Positions 48,284-60,297 of a stretch of DNA of 64,000 nucleotides are shown in pieces. The stretch's first letter is position 1, and every line of letters begins with the position of its first letter. The notes under the pieces are model-generated. The model made no database searches, was not told where the DNA came from, and saw only the letters and a program-made list of their open reading frames with translations. The translations under genes were made by a program, and so were the position numbers. The stretch comes from an uncultured Burkholderiales bacterium (GTDB lineage Bacteria > Pseudomonadota > Gammaproteobacteria > Burkholderiales > Burkholderiaceae): positions 1 to 64,000 of the forward strand of contig CALBEV010000155.1 in the NCBI GenBank assembly GCA_937891045.1, read 5' to 3'.

Positions 48284-48708
48284 GAACAATTGGGGTCAGA
48301 TTCCAATTATTCTTTAGCCTGCAGAACATGGTGGGTCGGCTGCGTAGCGAACGTTGCAGCTTTGCTGCGGTGAGCGGCAGACGAGCCCACCGTGGTCGGC
48401 AAGCCTCCAAAGCGTTGGCTTGTGGCACCAGTCACACATGGAAGTCCCGCTTGAGCCACCCGCCATGGGGGCCCATTTTTCTGGTCTTTCGCTCAAAAAA
48501 TGGCCCCCAGGCCGTGCGGCTCAGAGCCGTATTTCTTGGTTGGCGGGTGATACAAGATTTCGGCAAATCTTTGAATTCATGTATCATAAAACCGCCCGCG
48601 AGCCCTGTCCCTGCTGACCACCCCCTCAAAACAAGGGGTTCTGGCGGCCTCTAAAAACCACCTCTGCTTGACCGATGTGAATTAATTGGAATCTGACCCC
48701 AATTGTTC
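48284..48708. mobile_element. AATTGGGG-type repeat element (copy E3), complete
   Basis: A 425-bp element with near-perfect terminal inverted repeats of about 26 bp. Both ends begin GAACAATTGGGG and run through the AATTGGGG-TCAGA-TTCCAATT hairpin (48288-48308 and 48684-48704). Inside are a large inverted repeat at about 48467-48513 (arms rich in GGGGGCCCATTTTT), the TGATACA...TGTATCA dyad (48548-48586) and CCCCTCAAAACAAGGGG. It shares its parts with E1 and E2. No credible protein is encoded; a 60-codon frame on the minus strand (48314-48496) is unsupported. It fills the 500-base gap between the LysE-type gene and rsmG, and its right end overlaps the rsmG stop codon. Confidence 0.85.
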
Positions 48709-49363
48709 ATAACCCCAATGGGCCCGCTTCGCGCCGCATCCACACCACACACCGCTGCGCCTCCAAGCCCGGCACCTGCAACAGCTGCACCTCGTCAACC
48801 CGCACACCCGGTGGCAGCGCGGCGAGCTCTTCATCCGGCACCCTGCCCTTCATCGCCATCCAGACACCGCCCGGCTTCAAGGCTGCGGCGGACCAAGTTG
48901 TGAAGTCGGTCAAGGAAGCAAACGCGCGGGAACAGACCAGGTCATAGCCGTCGGTCAAATCCTCCACCCGGGCATGGATGCCGCGCAAATTGTGCAGGCC
49001 CAAGCTGTGCGCCGCGGTCTGTATAAAGGCGGCTTTTTTGGCCACGGTGTCCACTGCGCTCACCTGCCACTGCGGGCAGGCCACGGCCAAGACCACGGCT
49101 GGCAGGCCGCCGCCCGCGCCCACGTCCAGCACGGTTTGCAGTGCGGGCAGCCGCGCTTTCAAGGGTTGCACCACGGCCAAACAATCCAGCAGATGTTGGG
49201 TCAGCATTTGCGCCGGGTCGCGCACGGCAGTGAGGTTGTAGACCTTGTTCCATTTGCCCAGCAGGTCCAAATAGTCCAAGAGTTGTTGCTGCTGCGCCGG
49301 GCTCAAGGCCAAGCCGAGTTGGTTCAAGCCCTCAGACAGCGCCCCCGCCAACGGGTGGCTCAC
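48707..49363 (-). CDS. rsmG: 16S rRNA (guanine527-N7)-methyltransferase RsmG
   Basis: Methylates G527 of 16S rRNA using AdoMet; loss gives low-level streptomycin resistance in other bacteria. The 218 residues include [31 protein letters not shown], and the AdoMet motif [20 protein letters not shown] near residue 79. The ATG overlaps the mnmG stop by 4 bp (ATGA). The stop codon lies within the terminal repeat of element E3. Confidence 0.95.
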   Translation of the reverse strand: MSHPLAGALSEGLNQLGLALSPAQQQQLLDYLDLLGKWNKVYNLTAVRDPAQMLTQHLLDCLAVVQPLKARLPALQTVLDVGAGGGLPAVVLAVACPQWQVSAVDTVAKKAAFIQTAAHSLGLHNLRGIHARVEDLTDGYDLVCSRAFASLTDFTTWSAAALKPGGVWMAMKGRVPDEELAALPPGVRVDEVQLLQVPGLEAQRCVVWMRREAGPLGL

Positions 49364-51318
49364 ACCGACGCCTCGGTTTTTTCAGGGGCAAAACCGCCAT
49401 ATCGGGTACGCCGCAAATGGATCAGCAACAAGGAAATGGCCGCAGGGGTGACGCCCGAAATGCGCGACGCCTGGCCCAGGGTTTCGGGCCGGTGCTTGTC
49501 CAGCTTTTGCCGCACCTCGATGCTGAGGGCGGGAATCGCCAGGTAGTCCAGTCTGGGCGGCAACGGCAGTTGTTCATAGTGGGCGGCGCGGGCCACCTCC
49601 TCGCGCTGGCGGTCGATGTAACCCGAGTACTTGGCGGCGATGTCCACCTGCTCGATCACTGTTTCACGTGAAACATCGTCCAGCGCAGCCAAGTCAAGGC
49701 TGGCAAAGCGTCCACCGTCCAAGCTCATCAGGGCGTCATAGCTCACATCCGGGCGGCGCAGCAAATCGGCCAAGCTGTGTTCGTGGCTGATGGCCTTGCC
49801 CAAGACCCGCTCGGATTCGGCCGCCGCCAAATTAGCCGGGCTGACCCAGGTGGCCGCCAAGCGCTGTGTTTCACGTGAAACAGCATCCCGTTTTCGGCAG
49901 AAGCTGTCCCACTGGGCGTCGCCCACCAAACCCAGTTCGCGCCCTTTGTCGGTCAAGCGGGCGTCGGCATTGTCCTCGCGCAATTGCAATCGGAATTCGG
50001 CGCGGCTGGTGAACATGCGGTAGGGCTCGATCACGCCTTGGCTCACCAAGTCATCCACCAACACGCCAAGGTAGGCCTGGTCCCGCCCCGGCGTCCAAGC
50101 TTCTTGACCACGCACTAGCAACGCCGCATTCAGGCCCGCATACAAACCTTGGGCGGCCGCTTCTTCATAGCCGGTGGTGCCATTGATTTGCCCGGCGAAA
50201 AACAGCCCGTCTATTTGTTTGGTTTCGAAACTGCGCTTGAGTTCGCGTGGGTCAAAGTAGTCGTACTCGATGGCGTAGCCCGGGCGCAAGATGTGGGCGT
50301 TTTCCAAACCCTTCATGGATCGCACCAAGTCGTACTGCACGTCAAACGGCAGGCTGGTGGAAATGCCGTTCGGGTAGTACTCGTGGGTGGTCAGGCCCTC
50401 GGGTTCCAAGAAAATTTGGTGGCTGGCTTTGTCGGCAAAGCGGTTGACCTTGTCTTCCACGCTTGGGCAATAACGCGGCCCCACCCCTTCGATTTGGCCG
50501 GTGAACATCGGGCTGCGGTCAAAGCCCGAGCGGATGATGTCATGGGTGCGTTCATTGGTGTGGGTGATCCAGCAGGCCATTTGCTGCGGGTGCATCTCAC
50601 GGTAGCCGCGAAAACTGAACACCGGCATCTCGGGCGATTCACCGCCAGGCATGCCGTCACCCGGCTGCTCCAAGCATTGGCTGAAGTCGATGGTACGCCC
50701 GTCCAAGCGTGGTGGCGTGCCGGTTTTCAGGCGGCCTTGCGGCAGCTTGAGTTCTTTCAAACGCGCCGACAAGCGCACCGCGGGCGGGTCGCCGGCTCGC
50801 CCTGCCGAGTGGTTTTGCAAGCCCACATGGATCTTGCCGTCCAAAAAGGTGCCCGCCGTTAACACCACAGCTTTGGCAGCGAAGCGCACACCCACTTGCG
50901 TGACAGCGCCTACCACCCTTGAGCCTTCGATCATCAAGTCGTCCACCGCCTGCTGAAACAACCAGAGGTTCGGTTGGTTTTCGAGTTGATGCCGGATGGC
51001 GGCTTTGTACAAAATCCGGTCCGCCTGGGCGCGGGTGGCCCGCACTGCGGGGCCCTTGGAGCGGTTCAGGATGCGAAATTGAATGCCCGCCGCATCCGTG
51101 GCCAGCGCCATGGCGCCGCCCAAAGCATCCACCTCTCTCACCAAATGGCCTTTGCCAATGCCGCCAATGGACGGGTTGCAACTCATCTGCCCCAGCGTCT
51201 CGATGTTGTGACTCAGCAGCAAGGTGTGGCAACCCATGCGGGCGCTGGCCAGCGCCGCTTCGGTGCCAGCATGGCCGCCGCCAACCACAATCACATCAAA
51301 CTGCTCGGGGTAAAGCAT
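49360..51318 (-). CDS. mnmG: tRNA U34 carboxymethylaminomethyl-modifying enzyme MnmG
   Basis: FAD- and folate-dependent partner of MnmE in modifying U34 of several tRNAs. The 652 residues include the Rossmann [20 protein letters not shown] near residue 8, [34 protein letters not shown] and the GidA signature [15 protein letters not shown]. The coding sequence carries two perfect parS sites, each encoding VSRET. The start [15 protein letters not shown] is chosen; 12 codons are open upstream. Followed by rsmG with a 4-bp overlap. Confidence 0.97.
   Translation of the reverse strand: MLYPEQFDVIVVGGGHAGTEAALASARMGCHTLLLSHNIETLGQMSCNPSIGGIGKGHLVREVDALGGAMALATDAAGIQFRILNRSKGPAVRATRAQADRILYKAAIRHQLENQPNLWLFQQAVDDLMIEGSRVVGAVTQVGVRFAAKAVVLTAGTFLDGKIHVGLQNHSAGRAGDPPAVRLSARLKELKLPQGRLKTGTPPRLDGRTIDFSQCLEQPGDGMPGGESPEMPVFSFRGYREMHPQQMACWITHTNERTHDIIRSGFDRSPMFTGQIEGVGPRYCPSVEDKVNRFADKASHQIFLEPEGLTTHEYYPNGISTSLPFDVQYDLVRSMKGLENAHILRPGYAIEYDYFDPRELKRSFETKQIDGLFFAGQINGTTGYEEAAAQGLYAGLNAALLVRGQEAWTPGRDQAYLGVLVDDLVSQGVIEPYRMFTSRAEFRLQLREDNADARLTDKGRELGLVGDAQWDSFCRKRDAVSRETQRLAATWVSPANLAAAESERVLGKAISHEHSLADLLRRPDVSYDALMSLDGGRFASLDLAALDDVSRETVIEQVDIAAKYSGYIDRQREEVARAAHYEQLPLPPRLDYLAIPALSIEVRQKLDKHRPETLGQASRISGVTPAAISLLLIHLRRTRYGGFAPEKTEASV
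49660..49675. other. parS site 2 (inside mnmG)
   Basis: Perfect TGTTTCACGTGAAACA within the mnmG coding sequence, read on the coding strand as V-S-R-E-T in [11 protein letters not shown]. Confidence 0.96.
49867..49882. other. parS site 3 (inside mnmG)
   Basis: Perfect TGTTTCACGTGAAACA within mnmG, again read as V-S-R-E-T, here in [12 protein letters not shown]. It is 191 bp from site 2. Confidence 0.96.
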
Positions 51319-51414
51319 CAGTCGCCTTTGTAAACCGCACATTTTAAGTGGCACACCTGCATCAAAGACAATGACACAATCGAGGCCAACATTTCAAAAA
51401 ACCCGGAGACCACA

Positions 51415-52182
51415 ATGCACATCCCTTCCATGAAAGAACTGGTGAGCGAAGAAGAATGGACGCTGCGCTGCGAGCTCGCCGCGGCCTACCGCTTGGTGGC
51501 CATGTACGGCTGGAGCGATTTGGTGTTCACCCACATCAGCCTGCGTTTGCCCGACAGCATCACCGGTGGCCAAGCGCAGTTCTTGATCAACCCCTATGGC
51601 TTGATGTTCGATGAAATCACCGCTTCCAGCTTGGTGAAAATCGACATGGACTGCAACAAACTCCTGCCCACCGAGTTTCCTGTGAACCCCGCGGGTTTCA
51701 CCATCCACAGCGCCATCCACGCGGTGCGCCACGACGCCCATTGCGTGATGCACACCCACACCAAAGCCGGTGTGGCCGTCAGCGCGCTTGAATCCGGCTT
51801 GTTGCCCATCAGCCAGCAATCCACCTTTGTGGTGAACAACGTGGCCTACCACGACTACGAAGGCTTGGCTTTGCGTGGCGACGAGATTCCGCGCTTGCAA
51901 GCCGACTTGGGCGAAAAGAAATATTTGATTCTGCGCAACCATGGCTTGCTGACCACCGGCAAGAGCGCGGCCGACGCATTCTTGAACATGTACATCTTCG
52001 AATCGGCGTGCCAAATTCAAATCGCCGCGCAAGCCTGCGGCCCTTTGGTCATGATCCCAAGCAGCATCACGGACAACATGGCCGAGGTGATGAAAACCGC
52101 CACCGCCGGTCAAGGCGCAGGCATTGCGTGGCCTGCCCTGATTCGCAAACTCGATCGCACCGACAGCAGCTACCGCACCTGA
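51415..52182 (+). CDS. Class II aldolase/adducin family protein
   Basis: A 255-residue zinc-dependent aldolase-fold protein of the adducin type. The metal-binding histidines are in HCVMHTHTKAGVAVSALE (H-x-H) and ILRNHGLLTTGKS. The N-terminal WTLRCELAAAYRLVAMYGWS with the following DLVFTHISLRLPD is the usual helix and phosphate loop. Substrates range from fuculose-phosphate to unknown compounds, and many Burkholderiales copies are uncharacterised. It stands alone, divergent from mnmG and convergent with gyrB. Confidence 0.85.
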   Translation: MHIPSMKELVSEEEWTLRCELAAAYRLVAMYGWSDLVFTHISLRLPDSITGGQAQFLINPYGLMFDEITASSLVKIDMDCNKLLPTEFPVNPAGFTIHSAIHAVRHDAHCVMHTHTKAGVAVSALESGLLPISQQSTFVVNNVAYHDYEGLALRGDEIPRLQADLGEKKYLILRNHGLLTTGKSAADAFLNMYIFESACQIQIAAQACGPLVMIPSSITDNMAEVMKTATAGQGAGIAWPALIRKLDRTDSSYRT

Positions 52183-52241
52183 TCAGCTTGGCGCCAAGAC
52201 CGGGCGACTTGATGCGAGGCGCCCTGCCAATGGCCGCTTGA

Positions 52242-54821
<2,580 letters not shown>

Positions 54822-54877
54822 TCATCACGCGCGAAAGCACGAAAACTCACATCAAGGGGAAAACAAAAAAACGTGCA

Positions 54878-55984
54878 TTAAATGCGCATGGGCATGACAA
54901 CGTATTTGAAGAAGGCATTGTCTGGAATCGTGACCAACACCGAGCTGTTGGAATCGGCCAGGTCCATGCGAACCATGTCGTCCGTCATGTTGGTCAACAC
55001 ATCGATCAAGTAGGTGACATTGAAACCAATTTCAATGTTGTCACCGGCGTAGTCGATTTCAATCTCATCCACCGCTTCTTCTTGCTCGGCGTTGCTGGAG
55101 GCCACACGCAACAACCCGGGTTCGAGGTTGATGCGCACGCCTTTGAACTTGTCGCTGGTGAGAATCGCTGTGCGTTGCAGTGTGGCGAGCAAGGCAGTGC
55201 GTCCCAGGGTGATGGTGTTTTTGTGGCTCTTGGGGATGACGCGGTTGTAGTCGGGGAACTTGCCCTCGACCAACTTGGTGACAAATTCTTTGCCATCGAA
55301 CGTGAACCGCGCTTGGTTGCTGGCGAATTGCATTTGAATATCGCCTTCTTTGTCGGACAGCAAACGCAGCAACTCCAACACGGTTTTGCGCGGCAAAATG
55401 ACTTCCTGCTTGGGTACTTCAACTTCCAACGTGGCCGATGTGAAGGCCAAGCGATGCCCGTCAGTGGCCACCAAGCTGAGTTGCTTGCCTTCGGCGACAA
55501 ACAAAATACCGTTCAGGTAGTAGCGGATGTCGTGCACCGCCATGGAAAACGAAATTTGTTGCAACAAGGTTTTCAACGTTTTTTGCGGAATGCTGAACAC
55601 GGGGCCAAAGCTGGTGGACTCTTGCACCAAAGGGAAATCTTCGGCGGGCAAGGTCTGCAGCGTGAAACGACTTTTGCCGCTTTTGAGCAGCAGTTTGTTT
55701 TGATTCGATTCCAAACTCACGGTTTGATCAGACGGCATCGAACGCAAAATATCAATGAGTTTGCGCGCACCGACAGTGGTGCTGAAACTTTCGCTGTCAC
55801 CACCCAAAGAAGCTTCGGTGCGGATTTGAATTTCCAGGTCGCTGGTGGTCAGTTGCAAATCACCGCCCGTTTTGCGAATCATCACGTTGGCCAAGATCGG
55901 CAAGGTGTGACGACGCTCGACGATGCCTGCAACCGACTGCAACGCGGCCAAAATGTGCTCTTGGGTGGCTTTCAAGACAATCAT
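54878..55984 (-). CDS. dnaN: DNA polymerase III beta sliding clamp
   Basis: A 368-residue ring-forming processivity clamp with three repeated domains. Recognisable: the start MIVLKATQEHILAALQSVAG, then IVERRHTLPILANV, SAVHDIRYYLNGIL-type segment (SFSMAVHDIRYYLNGILFVA), EFVTKLVEGKFPDYNRVIPK and the C-terminal VTIPDNAFFKYVVMPMRI that forms the partner-binding cleft. Between dnaA (243 bp upstream) and gyrB, the standard order. Confidence 0.98.
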   Translation of the reverse strand: MIVLKATQEHILAALQSVAGIVERRHTLPILANVMIRKTGGDLQLTTSDLEIQIRTEASLGGDSESFSTTVGARKLIDILRSMPSDQTVSLESNQNKLLLKSGKSRFTLQTLPAEDFPLVQESTSFGPVFSIPQKTLKTLLQQISFSMAVHDIRYYLNGILFVAEGKQLSLVATDGHRLAFTSATLEVEVPKQEVILPRKTVLELLRLLSDKEGDIQMQFASNQARFTFDGKEFVTKLVEGKFPDYNRVIPKSHKNTITLGRTALLATLQRTAILTSDKFKGVRINLEPGLLRVASSNAEQEEAVDEIEIDYAGDNIEIGFNVTYLIDVLTNMTDDMVRMDLADSNSSVLVTIPDNAFFKYVVMPMRI

Positions 55985-56227
55985 GTCATCCTCTTCTTCA
56001 TTTCTTTATATTTCAATAGTGGTAGTAGATAAGCCAAGCCATCTTCTGTGGACAAGGCTATTTTCTACTGTGATTTCAACAACTTGGGGTCTGCCAAACA
56101 TTGTTTGTAAGCGCACTGCTTGCATCATGTCTAACATGAACAACTTTGAATTTGTTGCCGGGCTTGTGGATAAGTCATGGCTTATGTCAAAAGAATCCAC
56201 AGGGTTTGGACCACACAAAAGCATTCT
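55985..56227. other. dnaA-dnaN intergenic region with DnaA boxes
   Basis: A 243-bp A/T-rich gap with one perfect DnaA box in reverse orientation (TGTGGATAA, 56165-56173) and one single-mismatch box (TGTGGACAA, 56047-56055). A weaker match, GAATCCACA, is near 56193. It must carry the dnaN promoter and is one of two candidate positions for oriC. Confidence 0.55.
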
Positions 56228-57625
56228 TTATCCTTTCAGTGTTTGTTCCAGCACATGGAGTTGCTGGTTGAGTTCACTGACAGTTTGCCGCTCAGCAGAA
56301 ATTTTGCGCACCGCATGCAGCACCGTGGTGTGGTCACGGCCGCCAAACAATTCACCGATTTCGGGCAGGCTTTTTTGCGTGAGTTCTTTGGCCAGGTACA
56401 TGGCAATTTGACGAGGACGGGCAATCGAGGCGGGGCGTTTCTTGGAATACATGTCGGCGACTTTGATCTTGTAATAGTCGGCCACGGTTTTTTGGATATT
56501 TTCAACTGAAATTTGGCGGTTCTGGATGGACAACAAGTCGCGCAAAGCGTCTCGAGCCAATTGAATGGACACTTCTTTTTGGTTGAAGCGCGAATAGGCC
56601 AAAATTTTACGCAATGCGCCTTCGAGCTCGCGCACATTAGAGCGCACGTTTTTAGCCACAAAAAACGCCACTTCTTCCGGCATTTCTGAGCCTTCAGACC
56701 GGGCTTTGTTGATCAGAATGGCCACCCGCATTTCCAACTCCGGGGGTTCAATCGCCACCGTGAGCCCAGAATCAAACCGGGAGACCAAGCGTTCATGGAT
56801 GTCAGCCAAACCCTTTGGATACGTGTCGCTGGTCATCACTATATGTGACTTATTGGCTAAAAGTGCTTCGAAAGCATTGAAAAACTCTTCCTGGGTTCTG
56901 TCTTTATTGGCAAAAAACTGAACATCATCGATCAGCAGCAAGTCAAGTGAGTGGTAATGGTGCTTGAACTCGTCAAAAGTTTTGCGTTGATAAGCCTTAA
57001 CCACATCCGAAACAAATTGTTCGGCATGAATGTATAAAACCTTGGCATCGGGCCTGTTTTGCAGCAGTTGGTTGCCAACAGCATGCATCAAATGGGTTTT
57101 ACCCAGACCCACACCGCCATAGATAAACAAGGGGTTGTAAAGCTGGCCAGGCACATTGGCCACATGCATGGCTGCCGCACGGGCCATCCGGTTGGCAGTG
57201 CCTTCAACCAGCGTGTCAAAGCACAGGCTGCTGTTGAGGCGGTTCTTGAAACCATTGAGGCCATTGTCAGCCATGGCCGCAGGGGCAAAACCAAGACTCA
57301 TCTCTTCGGTTTCTTGCGCAGAACGGCTGAAAGCCTGACGTGGCGGGGGTTCTTTGGCCGCCAAGATGAAATCGAGCTGGATGTTTTGACCATACAGCTG
57401 GGACAAAAGCGTGGAAATCCTGCTGGCGTATTGGGCGCGAATCCAATCCAGTTTGAAGCGGTTGCCCACCACCACGCTGACCTTGGCAAAGTCTTCCGAA
57501 ACAATCGCTTGCAGGGGCTTGATCCAGGTATTGAATTGCTGCTGGGGCAATTCTTGCGCCAATTGATCGATGCAGGTCTGCCACAAAGCTTGCCCGGCGT
57601 CAGTGTGCTCGGGGCTCAGATCCAT
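56228..57625 (-). CDS. dnaA: Chromosomal replication initiator DnaA
   Basis: Binds DnaA boxes and opens oriC. The 465 residues have the N-terminal DnaB-interaction domain ([20 protein letters not shown]), a short linker, the AAA+ domain with Walker [19 protein letters not shown] near residue 172 and Walker [21 protein letters not shown] near 230. The C-terminal helix-turn-helix has the DnaA signature [19 protein letters not shown]. Divergent from rpmH, as in many Proteobacteria. Confidence 0.98.
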   Translation of the reverse strand: MDLSPEHTDAGQALWQTCIDQLAQELPQQQFNTWIKPLQAIVSEDFAKVSVVVGNRFKLDWIRAQYASRISTLLSQLYGQNIQLDFILAAKEPPPRQAFSRSAQETEEMSLGFAPAAMADNGLNGFKNRLNSSLCFDTLVEGTANRMARAAAMHVANVPGQLYNPLFIYGGVGLGKTHLMHAVGNQLLQNRPDAKVLYIHAEQFVSDVVKAYQRKTFDEFKHHYHSLDLLLIDDVQFFANKDRTQEEFFNAFEALLANKSHIVMTSDTYPKGLADIHERLVSRFDSGLTVAIEPPELEMRVAILINKARSEGSEMPEEVAFFVAKNVRSNVRELEGALRKILAYSRFNQKEVSIQLARDALRDLLSIQNRQISVENIQKTVADYYKIKVADMYSKKRPASIARPRQIAMYLAKELTQKSLPEIGELFGGRDHTTVLHAVRKISAERQTVSELNQQLHVLEQTLKG

Positions 57626-57836
57626 GTCTTGCTCGCAGACCAGATTAAACTGTGGATAGATTTGATTTGAAGGCGCATTTGGGGTACTTTATCAAAAATT
57701 TATCCACAGAATTGAAAAAACGCAGGTCGGCGCGTGAAAATGGCGGTCACAAATTAGAAATGACAAGCTGTTAACCGGACAAGGGCTTGAAAAATAGGGA
57801 TAATCTACGGTTTCCCCATTTCAAGCAGAGATAAAG
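57626..57836. other. Candidate oriC / dnaA-rpmH divergent control region
   Basis: A 211-bp A/T-rich region between divergent dnaA and rpmH. It holds a perfect DnaA box TTATCCACA (57700-57708) and a single-mismatch box TGTGGATAG (57651-57659), next to the A/T-rich run around 57688-57720. A plausible rpmH promoter is CGGACA (57776-57781), 17 bp, GATAAT (57799-57804). DnaA boxes here may serve dnaA autoregulation, replication initiation, or both. Confidence 0.55.
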
Positions 57837-57971
57837 ATGAAACGCACTTACCAGCCCTCCAAAACGCGCCGTGCGCGCACCCATGGCTTTTTGGTCCGCA
57901 TGAAAACCCGTGGAGGCCGCGCCGTGATCAACGCACGCCGCGCCAAAGGCCGCAAACGCCTGGCCGTCTAA
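57837..57971 (+). CDS. rpmH: 50S ribosomal protein L34
   Basis: A 44-residue, very basic ribosomal protein: [20 protein letters not shown], then a region with [20 protein letters not shown], ending RLAV. The sequence is canonical over its whole length. It is the first gene of the rpmH-rnpA-yidD-yidC-mnmE string, which reads away from dnaA. Confidence 0.98.
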   Translation: MKRTYQPSKTRRARTHGFLVRMKTRGGRAVINARRAKGRKRLAV

Positions 57972-57988
57972 ACCCATTGACCGGCGGC

Positions 57989-58333
57989 GTGGAAAAAATC
58001 ACGCATCGTTCTGATTTTGATGCGGTCATGGCAACCGGCGTTGCAGCCAAAACGGTGCATTTCGCATTGCATCAGCAGGTGAACGTCGACAACCCGCGCA
58101 TTGGCGCGGTTGTGCCCAAGCGGCTCGCCAAAAGAGCGGTCACGCGCAACACCATCAAACGTCAAATCTATGCAACTGCGTTCATGAGAACCAACCCCTC
58201 GACAGCTGCGCATGTGGTTCGTTTGCGCAAAGAATTCGACCGCCAATTCTTCAAGAGCGCAACCTCCGTTCGCCTCAAACAAGCCTTGCGCGAAGAGCTG
58301 CAGCAATTGTTTGCACAAGTGGCGCAAACATGA
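57989..58333 (+). CDS. rnpA: Ribonuclease P protein component
   Basis: Protein subunit of RNase P, which matures tRNA 5' ends. About 114 residues; the RNR-like signature is IGAVVPKRLAKRAVTRNTIK with the following RQIYATAF. The start is uncertain: GTG 57989 gives MEKITHRSDFDAVMATG, like family N-termini, while TTG 57977 would add four residues; neither has a clear SD, so translation may be coupled to rpmH 5-17 bp upstream. Its stop overlaps the yidD start (ATGATG). Confidence 0.92.
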   Translation: MEKITHRSDFDAVMATGVAAKTVHFALHQQVNVDNPRIGAVVPKRLAKRAVTRNTIKRQIYATAFMRTNPSTAAHVVRLRKEFDRQFFKSATSVRLKQALREELQQLFAQVAQT

Positions 58334-58614
58334 TGCGTGCCATCTTGATCGCCTTGGTCAAGGCCTATCGCTTGTTGCTCAGCCCCTGGCTGGGCTCCTC
58401 TTGCCGCTTTGAGCCAACCTGTTCCATGTATGCCATTGGCGCGCTGCAACAGCATGGTGCTGCCAGCGGTGGCTACCTCACTCTTCGACGCCTCTTGCGT
58501 TGTCATCCTTGGTGTGCTGGTGGACACGACCCCGTGCCAGCCACCCTGTTCAAGTCGTCATGGTTCAAAGGCCCGACGACACCCCCGTCTTCTTCAGAAA
58601 CAACGTCGCCATGA
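58330..58614 (+). CDS. yidD: Membrane protein insertion efficiency factor YidD
   Basis: A 94-residue small protein of the YidD family, membrane-associated through an amphipathic N-terminal helix and thought to assist YidC. The family core is LLLSPWLGSSCRFEPTCSMY with three conserved cysteines in the wider segment, then LTLRRLLRCHPWCAGGHDPV. Overlaps rnpA by 4 bp and yidC by 4 bp. Confidence 0.95.
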   Translation: MMRAILIALVKAYRLLLSPWLGSSCRFEPTCSMYAIGALQQHGAASGGYLTLRRLLRCHPWCAGGHDPVPATLFKSSWFKGPTTPPSSSETTSP

Positions 58615-60272
58615 ACGAAATTCGCCGCATCATCCTTTGGTTGGTCTTCATCTTTTCACTGGCACTGTTGTGGGACCAATGGGAGATCAGCCATGGCAGA
58701 AAACCCATGTTCATGCCCAGCCCAACAAAAGCGACGCAAACTGCACCAGCCGCTGCAACCTCCAGCGATGCCGCAACACCGCCCGCTGTTGCCAACAACA
58801 CGGCCGTGCCCCAGCCCGACAACAACAGCAGCAACACCATCAAGAGCGAGCGTGTTGAAATCAGCACTGATGTGTTGAAGTTGACGTTTGACACGCAAGG
58901 CGGCAGTTTGCTGCGCGCTGAATTGTTAAAGCATGCGGATGTCCTGCGGCCCGGCCAGAATGTGGTGCTGTTTGACGACAGCAAAGAGCGGGTTTACTTG
59001 GGACAAACCGGGCTGATTGGCAGCACCTCTTCTGAAGCTTGGCCGACACACAAATCAGCAATGCGTTTTTCTGGCCCCACCGCGCTCAAGGAGGGTGAAG
59101 ATCAGCTGACGTTCCAATTCCAGTCGCTAGACGCTGGTGATGTGTCTTTGGTCAAAACCTACACGCTCACGCGCGGCAGCTATGTCCTGACGCTGCAGCA
59201 TGACATCACCAACAATTCTGCCGCTGCCATCAGCCCGCAGCTTTATGTCCAATTGGTGCGCGATGGCAACAAGCTTGAGGGAGAGTCTGCTTTTTATTCC
59301 ACCTTCACCGGACCGGCAGTTTTCACCAACGAAAAGAGATATCAAAAAGTAGATTTTGAGGACATTGAAAAAGGCAAAGCTGATTTTGAGAAGCAAACCA
59401 GCCAAGGCTATGTGGCCATGGTGCAGCACTACTTTGCCTCAGCATGGCTGCTGGATGATGCACAAAACCGCACCAACTTCGCCCGCAAGATAGACACCAA
59501 CTTGTATGCTGTGGGCATGGTCGCGCCTTTGGCCAGCATCGGCCCGGGCGACAAACTCAGCCACACGGCCCGCTTGTTTGCGGGTCCCCAAGAAGAAAAA
59601 ATTCTCGAAGCCACCTATGTTGGCTTGGAGCTGGTGAAAGACTATGGATGGCTCACGATCTTGTCAAAACCTCTCTACTGGCTGCTGTATGAGTTGAATC
59701 GCTTGATCAACAACTGGGGCTGGTCGATTGTGGCCTTGGTCGTGGTTTTGAAGGCTGCTTTTTACTGGTTGAATGCACAAGCCTATAGAAGCATGGGGAA
59801 AATGAAAGCCATCAATCCAAAAATCATGGAAATGCGCGAACGTCTGAAAGACAACCCGCAACAAATGCAAACCGAGATGATGAAAATCTACCGAGAAGAA
59901 AAGGTCAACCCGCTGGGCGGTTGTTTGCCTATCCTGGTACAAATCCCATTTTTCATTGCACTATATTGGGTCTTGTTGTCATCGGTGGAAATGAGAAACG
60001 CGCCGTGGATTGGATGGATCTCGGATTTGGCCGCACCCGACCCCTGGTTCATCTTGCCGGTTTTGATGACGGTCACCTCTGTTTTCCAAACCTGGCTCAA
60101 CCCCACACCGCCAGACCCCATTCAAGCCAAATTGATGTGGTTCATGCCCGTGGCCTTTGGCGTGATGTTCTTTTTCTTTCCAGCGGGCTTGGTGCTTTAC
60201 TGGTTGACCAACAACATCTTGTCGATTGCCCAACAATGGATGATCAACAAGCAGCTGGGTTTGCACAAGTAA
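58611..60272 (+). CDS. yidC: Membrane protein insertase YidC
   Basis: Inserts and folds inner-membrane proteins with or without the Sec translocon. The 553 residues have an N-terminal membrane helix (RRIILWLVFIFSLALLWDQW), a large periplasmic beta-sandwich (about 70-340), and five C-terminal helices with YELNRLINNWGWSIVALVVV, AQAYRSMGKMKAINPKIMEM and LGGCLPILVQIPFFIALYWV. The ATG overlaps the yidD stop (ATGA). The 37 open codons upstream lie in yidD. Confidence 0.97.
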   Translation: MNEIRRIILWLVFIFSLALLWDQWEISHGRKPMFMPSPTKATQTAPAAATSSDAATPPAVANNTAVPQPDNNSSNTIKSERVEISTDVLKLTFDTQGGSLLRAELLKHADVLRPGQNVVLFDDSKERVYLGQTGLIGSTSSEAWPTHKSAMRFSGPTALKEGEDQLTFQFQSLDAGDVSLVKTYTLTRGSYVLTLQHDITNNSAAAISPQLYVQLVRDGNKLEGESAFYSTFTGPAVFTNEKRYQKVDFEDIEKGKADFEKQTSQGYVAMVQHYFASAWLLDDAQNRTNFARKIDTNLYAVGMVAPLASIGPGDKLSHTARLFAGPQEEKILEATYVGLELVKDYGWLTILSKPLYWLLYELNRLINNWGWSIVALVVVLKAAFYWLNAQAYRSMGKMKAINPKIMEMRERLKDNPQQMQTEMMKIYREEKVNPLGGCLPILVQIPFFIALYWVLLSSVEMRNAPWIGWISDLAAPDPWFILPVLMTVTSVFQTWLNPTPPDPIQAKLMWFMPVAFGVMFFFFPAGLVLYWLTNNILSIAQQWMINKQLGLHK

Positions 60273-60297
60273 GACTTCCCTCACATGAGACGCAAAC

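Noticed and set aside
48205..48306. A 34-codon N-terminal extension of the LysE-type protein
   Set aside because: It would be translated from the element terminal repeat and parS; the conserved protein begins at MFGISDYPTF.
48314..48496. A 60-codon minus-strand frame inside element E3 with several cysteines (CDWCHKPTLWRL)
   Set aside because: No ribosome site, not preserved as a frame in the other copies, and overlaps the element's inverted repeats; treated as non-coding.
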